64,000 bases of DNA from Adiantum capillus-veneris (GCA_014529385.2 CM043968.1:128687018-128751017), one strand, 5' to 3'. Positions 45,500 through 57,800 are shown, numbered from the stretch's first letter. Program-made: numbers and translations. Notes: a model not told the origin generated them from the sequence alone.

Positions 45500-45960
45500 A
45501 GTAGACAGGGTGGACGTAGCCGTAGGCAAATAGAGCCAGAGGACCCTCGATTTGCACATGGATTCTGCCTGGAGCCGCATGCCTTCAAGATGCCTATGTA
45601 GGTGACTCTCACTTTTTTTTGCCTGCGTTAAAAAAAGCTTGCCAATGCCAGCCACGTGGACGAACGTGCTTCCAGATCTGTGATTTTGCCTGCTACGCTA
45701 ACGAAGATTTGTGATCCAGATATGTGATTTGTGATCAAGATCTGTTATGCTAACGAACGTGCTTCCAGATCTGTGATTTTGCCTGTTTGTTGCACATGGA
45801 TTCTGCCTGGAGCCGCATGCCTTCAAGATGCCTATGTAGGTGACTCCTCGCTTTTTTTTGCCTGCGTTAAAAAAAGCTTGCCAATGCCAGCCACGTGGAC
45901 GAACGTGCTTCCAAATCTGTGATTTTGCCTGTTACACTAACGAAGTAAAAGGGATATTAA
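45500..45960 (-). repeat. PPR-derived ~238-bp duplication
   Basis: 45553-45710 and 45791-45950 share 'tgcacatggattctgcctgg', 'gcatgccttcaagatgccta' and 'acgtggacgaacgtgcttcc'. On the minus strand the unit includes 'VTYIGILKACGS', a PPR repeat. A third partial unit lies between them. Confidence 0.82.
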
Positions 45961-46199
45961 GTTCACCGTGTAATTATCAACGAGTATGTGCCAACGATTT
46001 TAAAAAAATCGTTAATAGGTCGAATCTGGGGCGATGCCCTCTCAGAAGCAATAAAAACGGAAGCAATTGGGATGCATTGGCGGTGGAGTCGCAGAGGGAG
46101 TAGAATGCATGGGGCTTGGGGCGCGAGGGAAGCCACTGTAGCTCCATAGGCAGAGTGAGCTAGGCGAATAATTTTTTTTTAAGGCAACGAACCTGGCAG

Positions 46200-46360
46200 T
46201 TGCACTGTGGGCATGCATCCCCGTGGCTTAGGCCAGCACGCGTAGGGTCAAAGCTTCATTTTCTGAGGGTTCGAATCCATGCATCTCAGTTTTGATGGAT
46301 AAAGCATCGTTTGGTGAGGGTTCGAATCCATGCATCTCAGTTATGAAGGGAAGCTTGCAC
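46200..46360 (+). repeat. possible tRNA-derived SINE head with two B boxes
   Basis: 'tggcttaggccag' (46224-46236) resembles a pol III A box, and 'ggttcgaatcc' (46268-46278) is a perfect B box. The B box and its flank 'gagggttcgaatccatgcat' recur 51 bp later (46319-46329). No poly-A or T-run tail was found, so this is only a candidate. Confidence 0.35.
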
Positions 46361-47500
46361 CAAATGGCATATGAGTAGATTCCATCCAATTAATTGGAGA
46401 ACCTACCAGTATCCAAGAGTGAGTGAACGAGGAAGAAAGTTATGGCGTTCTGAGCTCTCATCCCCTCTTTTCGAGTCCATTTTCACGCGCACACACTCTC
46501 ATTCAGGCTGTCTATCTCCCTCTTGCTTGCTCGTTTTCCACTGTGAGACCATCTCTTTCTCTTTGATCTCTGCCAAGCAGCATGGTTGCTCGCTGTCGTG
46601 CCTGTGCTCATGATGCCGATTTCGGCCTGTATCATCACCTGCTAAAGCTGCAAACTGTAGTGGCCGTAGTGCTGATGTTGCATGAAGTCAACAGGAGGGG
46701 AAAACGCAGTTGATTAGATGCAAGCGAGAACGGTAGCAACCTACCTACCAACCAGTAGCCCCCTTCACCACTGCTTAGTACAGCAATCGTCCGCCACGTC
46801 CAACTATCACCTTGCATTGTTTGCTTGTCGTTGTGCAGTACCACTGTAGACATTCACTGTTGTGGACCCGCCAACACCGCCATCATCGGCGCCTTGGGTA
46901 CTCTCGCCAAACGCCCGTGCCCTTGTGTCGTCCCTAAGCCATCCGTGCTCTGCCCACCCCCTCGACTGTCGCTCATCTCTGCAGAAAACCGAACTTGTCG
47001 AGACCTTTAAAAAAAAAAAGCTTTTCGTGGCGCTGCACAAGAATTTTGCCCTCGTTGAGACAACGACCCAGATTTCAATTTTCGGATGGTTGAGCTTGAG
47101 CCAAGTGGCTCACTCTACGATCCAGAAAGTGGAAAAGGCTATTTGGCTCACCAAGTAAAAATTGCCCTAGAAATTAAAGTAGAAACTTTTCGCCTGCAAG
47201 TGGCCAATGATGTTGTAAAGCAAAATTTGAATTTGACCATGCAGTGCAGATGTCTGAATCAGTCATTTGTGGCCTAGATTAAGGGTTGTGACTTGTAGTG
47301 GCTTAGATTTTGTGTTGTGCCTTGCTTTTGTAATTTTGTGAGTGTTTTAGTTTCATCTCATAATTTGTAAGCTCAAACCTTTCTGACCTTGTGAAGGTTT
47401 ATATTCGATTTACGGATTGCATGTACATAACAAAATACCCCAAAACAAATAGGTCATAACCACGTTTTTGGATTTTAAAATCCTTTTATATTCAAAATTC
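46361..47500. other. intergenic, nothing recognised
   Basis: More GC-rich than its neighbours around 46,400-47,000. Overlapping open frames on both strands (for example 46862-47158 and 47086-47277) lack domain wording. Confidence 0.45.
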
Positions 47501-48407
47501 CAATGCCTAACGGTAATCTATAATCCCGAAGAACTCGATGTATGGTTGTTATCCAAGGGACCTTCTCACACATTTACAAGCCAAGGTATCCCATCCGTTT
47601 GTTGCCCATCCACCTAAAAGCCGAATAATCTCTCCCATTTATATCCTAGAGTCTTGGGTAGTGATTAGGTAAGCCCTGAACCTGAAGCTGGCCTCACATC
47701 TATATAAAGATGATTCATTGTATTCATGTTAAAAGTTAATATCAATTAAAGTATCAACTTGTGTCTACTCTCGCATGTAATCTTTGCTGACCATGAAATG
47801 AACACTAATTTGCCCTCTTTTCAATAGCTAGTATCAAAGCTTGTGCTAAAGAATTTAATCCCAATGCCCAAGAGGAATCCATAACCCCGAAGAACTAGTA
47901 TTAGACTCTGCATGAAAGCACTTAATTCCAATACTCTTAGCCCCAACAATAATCAATAATTGGCATCGGCTAAAGCTCATTCCCTAAGTACAAGCTGCTT
48001 CCCACTTTCTAAATTATAGACTAGAACTTCAGCTTGTTCTCAGACATTCTCTTGATAGAAGGATACAACCTGTGACAAATGAAGGTAGTGTAAGTCATCT
48101 CCAGCGTAACTTGTAGGAGGTTAAGTTTCCTCATAATGATTGAAACTTGATGCTCCAAGAAGTGAAGAGACCCTAACATAATATCCTAAGAGGAAACCCG
48201 AGTGGTTGGAGAGAGACCCTAGGGTCAAGTACTAGTTGAGAATCAAGGAGAGTGTAATTGTTTTTCACTATTGATAAAGAGTGAGAGAGAGCACAATCAT
48301 TTTAACCTTGAAGCCCTTGATCTAGGATTGATTGGTAGGCTTGTTATGTGGGCTTTTTGGTAGATACAACCACTCAGCTCTACGCTTTCGCATCGTCCAC
48401 TTTGACA
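47501..48407 (+). mobile_element. 5' LTR of copia element E (left end approximate)
   Basis: The right end is set by 'ttgaca' just before a primer-binding site at 48408. A TATATAAA box at 47701-47708 fits an LTR promoter. The phrase 'ccgaagaact' occurs twice inside (about 47,526 and 47,895). The left end was not resolved. Confidence 0.5.
47701..47708 (+). promoter_or_regulatory. TATA box in the LTR of copia E
   Basis: TATATAAA about 700 bp upstream of the primer-binding site, in a region read as LTR. Assignment by position only. Confidence 0.4.
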
Positions 48408-48419
48408 TGGTATCAAAGC
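48408..48419 (+). promoter_or_regulatory. primer-binding site of copia E (tRNA-iMet type)
   Basis: TGGTATCAAAGC directly after the LTR end. One mismatch to the plant initiator-tRNA-Met complement TGGTATCAGAGC. Confidence 0.75.
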
Positions 48420-48989
48420 TGAATGCTTATAGACCATGGGGAGGAGCACTATGCGAAGAAGAATCCCTTGGCGATGGTGTTCCAAAATGCAAGTGAAGGA
48501 AGCACTCGAAGCCATGGATGATGACCTTTAAATTGCTAGGTAGCACAAAGTAGTTGGAGGCTCGATGTGCGTTTTGATAAGCTCTAAATGGTAGCTTTTT
48601 TTGTTAATGCAAAGCTTGGCTTGGCTTGCGTTTTGAAACGCACTAGGCAAAGGACACCTCCATTTCGACAGTGTTTTGAGAGGTGAAGCTTCCAACGCTA
48701 TGTTTGGCCATGGCCTATTGAGACACCCCACCTCTTTTAAGCTATTTTTATCATTGCCAATTAGCGTTTTGAAATGTTGCTTTGGGCTATCTTGGGAGAT
48801 TATAAGCATTTAGAGAGGGGCCCTAAGGTACTCCTTCAACACTTGAAGTCTTCTCTTTCAAAGGTACTGGATGGCTCTTTCGAAAGTCTTTTGGCAATCT
48901 TGAAACTTTGTGTTCTTCGCCTTGCGATGGTCTGTACAAAGGATTTTCAAAGCTATCCTTGTGATGGCACCCCCTTTGCTCAAGCGCCA

Positions 48990-49330
48990 TCGACAATGTG
49001 AACGGGGATAATTATGCTCATTGGAGCTTGATCATGTGGCTTTGGTTTTCATGGAAAGGATTATGGGATATCACTGACGGCTCGGAGGCACGACCTATGA
49101 GGGACATCAACAATAGGTACACCCGCCTTTAGTACGAAGAGCACCTTAAATCATGTGTTGATTGGGATGCCAGCAATGCAAAGGCGATGTTGGCCATTGT
49201 GGAGTCTCTCATGATGGAACTTTCTTCGGTCATACAGATTTTGAAGATTGCCAACGCAATGTGGTCCAATTTCAGTAGAATGTTTGATTGAGATTCCACG
49301 ATGCGAGCGGTCACCCTCCTTGGATAGTTA
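48990..49330 (+). pseudogene. copia E gag N-terminal remnant
   Basis: Reads 'VNGDNYAHWSLIMWLWFSWK', 'GLWDITDGSEARP', a stop, then 'WDASNAKAMLAIVESLMMEL', 'ILKIANAMWSNFSRMFD'. This is copia gag wording (L.G.NY..W......L..K.LW..VDG; W..A...I..S......I....TA.E.W..L...Y). It is cut off ~25 bp before the LTR of gypsy B starts at 49354. Confidence 0.83.
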
Positions 49331-50163
49331 TTTTCTGTCGATTTGAAACCAAATGTAACGGAATTAAGCTAATAACTTTGAGTGTAGCAGAAATAGATTA
49401 GCCATAGTGAGCATTTTATTAAGAAGATTCCTAAAGGAGATAGAGAGAGTGCTAGGTTGGAAATAACAACAATTTACACATTCCTAAATAACATGGCATG
49501 AGCAATAACTTGCAAAAGAGAGAGAAATTGACAACAATTGAGGACCATATTTACTTGGAGCCGGTTTCCCCTCCAATAGGCTTTTGTATTATAGGTTCTC
49601 CCATGAAGAGAGATTTGGTACAATACAATCTTTGTGTTCCTTAAGACCTCTTTGGTGCCATGAAGATGGAAAGATTCATGCACCAAACTTATGCTTAAAA
49701 CAACAATTAATCTACTTGCAATTAACAAGAACTTGTCCCCGGTCTCGATCCCAAGACCTCAAACACCATCAAAGGTGGAGAGAGCTAGCAGGAAGTGAGG
49801 AAGATGAAGAGAAGAAAATGTATCTCTACGAGAAAGAAGTAGTCTCCTCACATATAATCACTCTTAGAGCATAGCTTAGCATAGTGATAATGAAGATGAA
49901 GACATTGATAAGCATTGCTTTAAGCATAACTCTTGGTTGAATTTGCATTCCATAGCCAAGGGGTGTTGGTGTAGGCTCTCCACTTCTCAATCTTGGAAAA
50001 GGAGATGACTTGTGTACACAACACAGAATTGGGGAGTGTGTGTGTGTGGCTTGTGAAGTATATGAGAGAGAGAGAGAGAGAGAGAGGATTTGATTTTGCT
50101 ACAAGCCTATTTTCTCAAGCCTTGTGCTAGCCAATGAATGGTTCTAGTCATAACATTTAAGGG

Positions 50164-50465
50164 GTGTAGCATTTGGACAAGTGTCCTTGTTTTTCCCTTT
50201 GAGAATAAGCTCTTAATTATTTAATTGCAGCATTTGGACAAGTTTCCTCCTTCCCCCTTTGAGTAAAAGATCTTAATTATTTAATTGTAGCATTTGAAAC
50301 AATGTCCTTTCTCCCGTTGAGAGAAATATCTTAATTATTTAATTGTAGCATTTGGACAAGTGTCCTCTTTTACCCCTTTGAGAGAAAGATCTTAATTATT
50401 TAATTGTAGCATTTGGACAAGTGTCCTCTTTTTTATCCCTTTGAGAGAAAGATCTTGATTATTTA
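50164..50465 (-). repeat. ~60-bp minisatellite inside the LTR of B, five copies
   Basis: The unit 'gcatttggacaagtgtcctc' recurs near 50069+100, 50230, 50290, 50348 and 50409 with 'cttaattatttaattgtagc' between. Spacing is 58-61 bp. Confidence 0.88.
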
Positions 50466-50654
50466 AATGAATCTAAATTCTCATTGGACTTTCCTATAGT
50501 TCATCTACTAAGATTCAAGCACATTTTGAGGGAAATATTGCTAGGGGCCTGACATGTGTCCTTTATGCCCCTTGTGGCTTGGGTGTCTCTTGGTGAGCGT
50601 GTGTGGGGTGTAGCATTTGGACAAGTGTCCTCCTTTATGGGAAACATGTTGACT

Positions 50655-50825
50655 CAATCTCCTCAAGCTCCTTAGTCAATAAGCACCTCAAGCACCTTAG
50701 TCAATAGGCACTTTATGCATCTTAGTCGTGCTGTAGGCACCTCAAGCAATTTAGTCAATAGGCACCTCAAGCACCTTACTCACCTGAAGCACCTCAAGCA
50801 GGTTACTCACCTCAAGCACCTCCAG
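50655..50825 (-). repeat. short minisatellite 'cacctcaagcacctta'
   Basis: About six degenerate units of 27-36 bp. Related arrays occur in both LTRs of element A. Confidence 0.75.
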
Positions 50826-51231
50826 TTTGCCTAAGGTCTAAAGTACCTAATGGTCCTAGGTCTAAGGACTTTTAACATTAACCTTTGGAGGCTTTAACGA
50901 AGCTAACCCTAAGGTCTTTTAAGCTCCATTAGATGCACGTTGCTCTTTGATAGACTATCTCCTTTAGGACCCCTATTGAGATGTAACCATCTCTCCTCTT
51001 GGTCCTCTGTTGAGATAAGTTTAGAAGCATTTATTGCACATTGCTCTTTGGTAGACCATCTCTTTGGACTCCTATTGAGATGCAACTATCTCTCCTTTTA
51101 GTCTCATACTAAGATAGGTCTAGAACACATATTCATATCCTAACTCTTATTCTCCTTTTATCTTTCCATATTAAATGATCAGCTTAATATGAGAAAATCA
51201 TTTGGTACAGTTAGATATTAGATTTATGACA

Positions 51232-53560
51232 TTACCTCTCTTGAAATGATAGTCGTCCTCGATTATGAGGTAGAGAAGATAAGGCCTAGTCATTAGTCCA
51301 TGTTTCTTAGCAGGTAGAAGATCCCTTTTTACCCTACGATATCATTTCAGAATAGATGACTAATCCATTTGGTGCTTGGGAGCCTTAGCTACTGCAAGCA
51401 TGTCTGCTCTTTAGTCCATATCATATTTCCAAAGTAGACTAACAAGTTCTACTTGGCGTTTGAGAGTCGTCTCCACAAACATGATCTTAAGCATGCATAC
51501 TTCTTAAATTTTGTGCACAATAAAAAAAAGAGTGTTATAAGACAAAAACATTGTTAATTTAAAATGCATTTTCATATGCTTACTCTAAGGCATCATTGTT
51601 AACATTGACAAGGTTTATATTATTCTTAAGCTAGGTTCCTTGTATCCATCTAGCATCTTTGAAAATTTAATAAATATGAGATCTGGAGAGGGTTTCTATT
51701 TGATGTGCCTTAATAGCCTTTTTGACAAGCATAGACTATGTTTTCTTGCTAAGCCTGTCGATTGAAACAATTTAAGTTGCGTCCCTCGGTCAAATTTTTA
51801 CTTTTGGCATACCACGCATTTTGAAACATACACTTGTATGTTTACTTTCCATGGTAGACCAACAAAAATACATTTCTACTCCTTGAAGATTAGATTATCG
51901 AATCCCTCTTTGCCCCGCATAAGGAGAAACATGGGATTCATACATGACTTTCTTATTATATGGGTGAGTAACACATAGTCTATTGCCGTTTAGACCATCC
52001 TCCAAGGTGGATGGTTTTTCTTTCTTCCCTAATGCAAAGGCTATAATTACATACTTAAAGTCTCAATCTGTAACATACTCATCTATCATAAAAGATAGAT
52101 CATTGTGAGTTGCTATTGATACCACATTTACCCTTGGCCATCGTGAAAGTACATCGGCCACTCGATTGTGCTTGCCAACAATGTGAGCAATATGAAATTT
52201 AAATTGCGAAAGAAAATCTGCCCACCTCATTTGTTTGTCGGAGTGCTTGGTTTGTGTCATGAAGTTCTTGAGGCTTTGTTATCCGTTCATAGGATGAATA
52301 GAGTCCCCAAGAGATAGTGTCTCCATGTGTCTAGGGCATGTAGAACGGCTAGTAGCTCTTTTTTATATTTTCCCAATACTCACTTATCGAAGTTGAGCCT
52401 TCGACTCTCATATACTATTGCATGCTGTTCTTGAAGCAAAACAACTCCAAAGAAATCACCACAAGAATCACATTGGACCTCAAATGGCTTTGAGAGATCT
52501 AGTAGTGTGAGCACAAGTTGAGAGATAAGCTTCTCAAAAGCTTCTTGCTCTTTTGCAGTTCATGAATACTTAATGTTCTTTTTTGTTAAGTCATATAATG
52601 GGCCTTCTATTAGCGAGTTTTTTTCTATGAAGCGTCTATAGTATGCACACATACCTAAGCTTTGTAGTTCCTATAGATTCCTTGGATTAGGCCATCCTTT
52701 TATTATCTCTAACTTTGTTGGATCCATATGGGTGCCATCTTTAGAGATAATGTGACCTAACTATTGGATCTCTTGTAAAAAAAAATCACTTTTCTTTTGA
52801 TTAATGAAAAGCTTATTCTCTCTCACAACTTGAAAGATTACCTAGAGGTGTCACTTGTACTCCTTAAGAGAATTTGAGTGGCCTGAAGTTTTTTGTCCAT
52901 CATGAGTTTGAATGTGGCTAGAGAATTTGTTAGGCCAAAACTTGTAACTTATCAAATAGATCTTCTACCCACGGCATGGGAAATATTTTTTAAAATTATA
53001 GTGATCCTATTTAGTGCTCTATAGTCGACACACATGTGATATGTGCCGTCTTTCCTGTGCACTAAAAGTATTGGTGAACAGAATGGAGAGGAGATAGGCA
53101 TCACCATCCCTTTTCCCACCAGTTCATGCACTTGTCTCATGATCTCCTCTTGTTGAGCTTGTGAAACTCGATAAGGAGGTTTATTAGGCGGTGAGCTTCT
53201 TGGTAGAAGCTTATTGCATGGTTATCATCCCCTCGTTCTGAAGGTAGCTCACTAGAGATGTCATCAATGAAAACATCTTGGAATCGATTTAGGAAATTAG
53301 ACAACTCTAATTCCTCTTGATTCCCTTTATTGCTACTTGTGAAACATTAGAATCATTTACAGATTCTCTAATAAAAATTATATATGCAGAAATAGAGCTA
53401 TTCATTGACTTATCAAAAGCACACATATTTACCAGGGATATGGTGCTCCCCGTCTCATTAGCATCTATATACATGGCTTTTTCTTGTAATTGAAATTAAT
53501 TCTCCTTTCAGGGAACTTCATAGTGGCAGCCATGTGAGTGAACCATGGTGCCCCAAGGAT
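51232..53560 (-). pseudogene. gypsy element B, pol part (left of the copia C insertion)
   Basis: Right to left on the minus strand: protease end ('APWFTHMAATMKFPERRI'), RT start (52952-53140: 'MRQVHELVGKGMVMPISSPF', 'CSPILLVHRKDGTYHMCVDY'), a jump from 'VEDLFDKLQ' to 'FGLTNSLATF' and on to the thumb 'FLQEIQ.LGHIISKDG', RNase H ('PFEVQCDSCGDF', 'ELLAVLHALDTWRHYLLGT', 'FHIAHIVGKHNRVADVLSR') and a remnant zinc finger ('YVSKCVVCQK'). The RT catalytic box and the integrase core are deleted. Confidence 0.87.
53556..53560 (+). repeat. target-site duplication AGGAT (left)
   Basis: AGGAT directly before the 5' LTR of copia C; an identical copy follows the 3' LTR at 59098-59102. Confidence 0.95.
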
Positions 53561-53752
53561 TGTTGGGGTATAAAGCCCAATGTGGTCGCCCAGGTAAGTG
53601 GGCGGGCCGTCAGGTATGTACACATATTCTTTTGTAAAAACCTAATAAGAACTCACTACGCTCTACACATTACTGTAGAGCGAGTTCACCATATCGTCGT
53701 GCTCTTCTTCTCGCACTTTCTCTCACGTCGCACTTTCGCTCGTACTCCTTCA
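53561..53752 (+). mobile_element. 5' LTR of copia C
   Basis: 192 bp, TGTTGGGGTATAAAGC to CTCCTTCA. The 'tataaa' at 53568-53573 is too close to the end to be a sure promoter. Confidence 0.95.
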
Positions 53753-53754
53753 AC

Positions 53755-53765
53755 TGGTATCAGAC
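53755..53765 (+). promoter_or_regulatory. primer-binding site of copia C
   Basis: TGGTATCAGAC two bases after the LTR end; complementary to the 3' end of initiator tRNA-Met. Confidence 0.9.
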
Positions 53766-54852
53766 CTCAGATCGAGGCTCGGGGCAGCACTACAGGAGGC
53801 TAGAGTCACGAGCTCAGATTGGAGTGAAATTCGACAGGCAAAGACACGGCCCCAAATCTTGTGGGTGACTCCGTAGGGCTTGGTGTGCTCAGAATTTCAT
53901 TCTGAGGTCATCTCGGCCACCGTTCGGCTTCAACAAAGGTCTGCGCAGGCCATTTTCGACTACGTGGTCTCGACGAGTGCAGATCTGACTCTGCAAATTT
54001 GGGGTTTTTCGGCCTACAACTGCAGGTGTTGAGGATGTCGACACTCCCAGAGTGCTGATTTGTGGTTGTCTACACATCGAAGGACGGCTCACAGTTCTTG
54101 GAGGCGTGTCACATACGACACGGGCACATCTACACACAGACTGTAGGCGCCATCCACTAGTTCATCAGGTAGCTTGTGTTTGCTGCTTGATATTCCAGAT
54201 TTCATCCTGACATTGCAGGTACTTCCACATGGGATGTATTGTCAGAGATGATGTATGTCTGTTGAGGGTTTGCTGGCTGTGAGTCACGTAGCAAACAACC
54301 GCCGCAACGGTTACAACATACGGTGGGAAATTTGTGGATGCATGACTTTGTGGGAAGTCTATGTAGTGTCAGATTTACTGCAGCCTTTGTTGAGGGTCGA
54401 GTGAGGTTTTATTGAGCTGGGGGATTCTCGAATGTTGAGATCCTTTCGGTGATACAGGTCTTGGAGCGATCCCTCAAGCACCCTTAGATAGGCAGCTAGG
54501 ATGTATTGATTGTGAGTTAGACAGTTGGGATTGCATCTTTGCTTTACTGCCGTTGAGGCATTGTCGTAGTCTATGCTTACAGGACAGTGACAGGACAGTC
54601 AGAGACAGTACAGGTGCAGGACAGGTTTACCCGTAGCTTACAGTGTCAGAGAGACAGTGGTTTTTTGAGTTGTTTTTTGGTCTGTTTTTGAGTACACCAG
54701 AGCCATTTTACAAAGGAGACTCTGCCAAAATTTCTGCAGAATCTAAAGCTTTCTTGGTTCATTTGACAGGTTGATATTGGTTCAGAGGTCAGTTTACAGG
54801 GGAAACTCTGCCGAATTTTTCCCAGGAAAGTAAACGACTGTGAAGCGTAGCT
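53766..54852 (+). other. untranslated leader of copia C
   Basis: About 1.1 kb between PBS and gag start. No open frame of note; contains short 'aggacagtgacaggacagtc' repeats near 54,580-54,640. It may hold packaging signals, which cannot be judged by eye. Confidence 0.6.
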
Positions 54853-57800
54853 ATGGCTGGATCACATGACACTGCTCTTTACAATATCAAGAAGCTGGAT
54901 GGAACCAATTTCCCATTGTGGAAGAAGCAGATTTGGCACGTGTTGGTACAAAAGAAGCAGATAAAACCTATAAAGCTCAAGGGGATAAAACCAGAAGATA
55001 TGGACGAAGATGAATGGAGCGAAGTGGATGAATTGGCACTTTCTACCATTATGCTGACTTTGGCAGAAAGCGTTTACTTCAATGTAGCAGACGAGATGTC
55101 GGCTTATCAAGCATGGTTAAAGCTGAGTGATCTTTATGAGAAGCAGAGTGCAGCTTCACAGGTATACTGGCTTAAGAATCTTGTTGACTTGAAGATGAAA
55201 GAAGGGACACCTATGTCCAATCATCTGAATGAATTCAACACAATCTACAGTCAGTTGTCAGCTCAAGGTGTCAAGTTTGATGAACCTGTTAGAGCTATGT
55301 TCCTGTTGATCACATTGCCGAAAAGTTGGGACACTTTTTGCACAGCTTTGAGTAATTCTGCACCTCCAGATGGTTTGAACATAGCAGGTGTAGAAGGAAG
55401 TGTGCTTAGAAAGACAATGGACAAAGGCAAAGGAACAGCCTTAGTTGTCAGGGGAAGGACCAAAGAAAAGTACAAAGGTGGAAAGAGGAATCAGTCTCGT
55501 AGCAAGTCCCGCAGTGCTAAAGGCAAGAGTGACATAGAATGCTACCATTGTGGCAAGAAGGGTCACATGAAAAGAGACTGCAGAGAATGGAAAGCAGAAA
55601 AAGGCAAAGAGAAAGCTGAAGACCATGGTGAGAAGAACAAGTCCTCAATGAAGATTCAAGAAATAAATGTGACAAACACTGTTGCAGAGGATGACAGTCT
55701 AGTGTCAAGAGACATCTACTTCTTGAAGAATACAATGGACTCAACTCTTCTTGCAGCATCTGATGGAAATGCAATGAGCGACTGGATTATAGACTCAGGG
55801 GCATCACTTCATGTGTCTCCAAACAAGGAGTGGTTTACTTCTTATGTGACCACTAAAGATCATGTTCGGCTAGGCAATGGCAGACATGTGAAATCTTAGG
55901 TGTGGGAGATGTTCAATTGAAGTTTCAGAATGGCTCTTCTTTCACGCTGAAGAATGTGAGACATGTTCCCGCAATTACAAAGAGCTTGATCAGCACAGGT
56001 TTACTTGATGATGCTGGCTACGTCACCACTTTTGGACAGAACATGTGGAAGATATCCAAGGGTTCTATGACAGTAGCACATGGAGTAAAGTCTGGAGGAC
56101 TTTACATGATTTATGTATCAAATGTCTCTAAAAATGTAATCAATGTAACCGAGCAACCGAACGTTTCTTTGTGGCATAGCCGGTTAGGACATATGTCCAA
56201 GAAGGGAATGGAAATCTTGTCTCGTTCTGGTTATTTGCCTGGATTTTCATTTAATGATTTTGAATTTTGTGAACATTGTCTATATGGTAAGCAAACACAG
56301 CAGCCACATAAGCATAGAAGCAGTAGAAGAGATACACAGTTGGCACTTGTTCATAGTGATTTGTGTGGACCTATGCCTAACCTATCTCTAGGGGGAGCTT
56401 CTTACTTTATGACATTTATAGATGATTACTCGAGGAAAGTATGGGTTTACTTTCTCAAGCACAAGGATGAAGCGTTTAGTGTTTTCAAAACGTTTGTGAC
56501 ACTTGTGGAGAATCAGAGTGGCAAGAAGCTTAAATGCTTACTCACTGACAATGGTGGAGAGTATGTTTCAAAGGCCTTTCAGGACTTTTGTGAGTCAAAA
56601 GGTATAAAACGTGAACTTACTGCTCCTTACAATCCTCCTCAAAATGGTGTTGCTGAGAGGATGAATAGGACCATACAAGAGAAGGTCAGAAGTATGTTGT
56701 CTAATGCACAACTGCCAAATGGGTTTTGGGCTGAAGCTGTATCAACAGCTGTTCATCTTGTAAATAGATCTCCTAGCAAGGTTTTGCAGAAGGATTCAGT
56801 GCCAGAGATGGTATGGTCAGGCAAAATTCCCTCATACAAGCATCTCAGAGTCTTTGGCTGTGAGGCATATACTCACGTTCCAAAGGAATTTAGGAACAAA
56901 CTTGAGCCAAAGAGTAGAAACTGTATCTTTCTAGGCTATGGTAATTCTGGTGAGATGGGGTACAGACTTTGGGATCCCGAATCCAGAAAGGTTGTCCGCA
57001 GCAATGATGTTCACTTTAATGAATCCAAATATCATTCTAAACCAGAGAGGGTTGAGGAGATTAGAAGAGTTGTCTTCCAAGAAGATGGACCTGCACGTGC
57101 AAGACAAAATGTCAGGGCTCAAGAGGAGCAAGGACAGGATAGATTGGAACCACAGGTTGTGGCTGAGCCTGAGCCACCTATTGTGCGTAGATCTGGACGT
57201 GTCACGCGACCTCCTGATAGGTTTGTTCCATCTATGAACTATGTCATGTTGAGTGATTGCAATGAGCCTTCATGTTACAAGGAGCAGTGCAAATGAAGGA
57301 CTCCGGGAATTGGCAATTGGCCATGCAGTTAGAGATGACAGCTCTGCATAAAAACCAGACATGGAAGCTAGTTAAATTACCACGGGGAAAAAAGGCTCTA
57401 CCCTGTAAATGGGTTTACAGGTATAAGATCACCGCTCATGATAGTCAGCCAAAGTACAAAGCAAGGCTTGTTGCCAAGGGCTTTAAGCAAGAATAAGGCA
57501 TTGACTTTGATGAAGTCTTCTCTCCGGTGGTCAAGATGACTACATTGAGATGCTTTCTTGCATTGGTTGCCATATTAGATTTGGTGTTGCACCAAATGGA
57601 TGTCAAGACAACGTTCTTGCATGGTGATTTAGATGTGGAAATTTACATGCAGCAGCCAGAAGGGTTTGTTGAGAAAGGCAAGGAAGATTGGGTATGCCAG
57701 TTGTTAAAGAGTCTTTATAGCTTAAAACAATCACCGAGGGCATGGTACCATAAATCCCACAAGTTTATGCTTTCTCAAGGCTACAAACGTAGTGAGTTCG

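Larger units (their letters stand above)
49354..51231 (-). mobile_element. 3' LTR of gypsy element B
   Basis: From TGTAACGG to TTTATGACA (about 1878 bp); on the minus strand it starts TGTCATAAATC after the polypurine tract 'AAGAGAGGTAA' (51232-51242). Its first ~540 bp match 61005-61545 and large parts match the element A LTR. It holds a (GA)n run near 50,065, a five-copy ~60-bp repeat and a 'cacctcaagcacctta' minisatellite. Confidence 0.87.

Noticed and set aside
49584-49874. 96-codon plus-strand frame in the LTR of B
   Set aside because: It lies within LTR sequence, has no domain features, and is not kept open in the partner LTR.
53568-53573. TATA box of copia C at the LTR start
   Set aside because: TATAAA lies only 8 bp from the LTR edge; too close to the terminus to be a usual U3 promoter position, so not claimed.
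55890-55905. Possible programmed -1 frameshift in copia C between protease halves
   Set aside because: The shift lies inside the protease domain, there is no canonical slippery heptamer, and copia elements usually use one ORF. With a second shift and two stops elsewhere it is simply decay.
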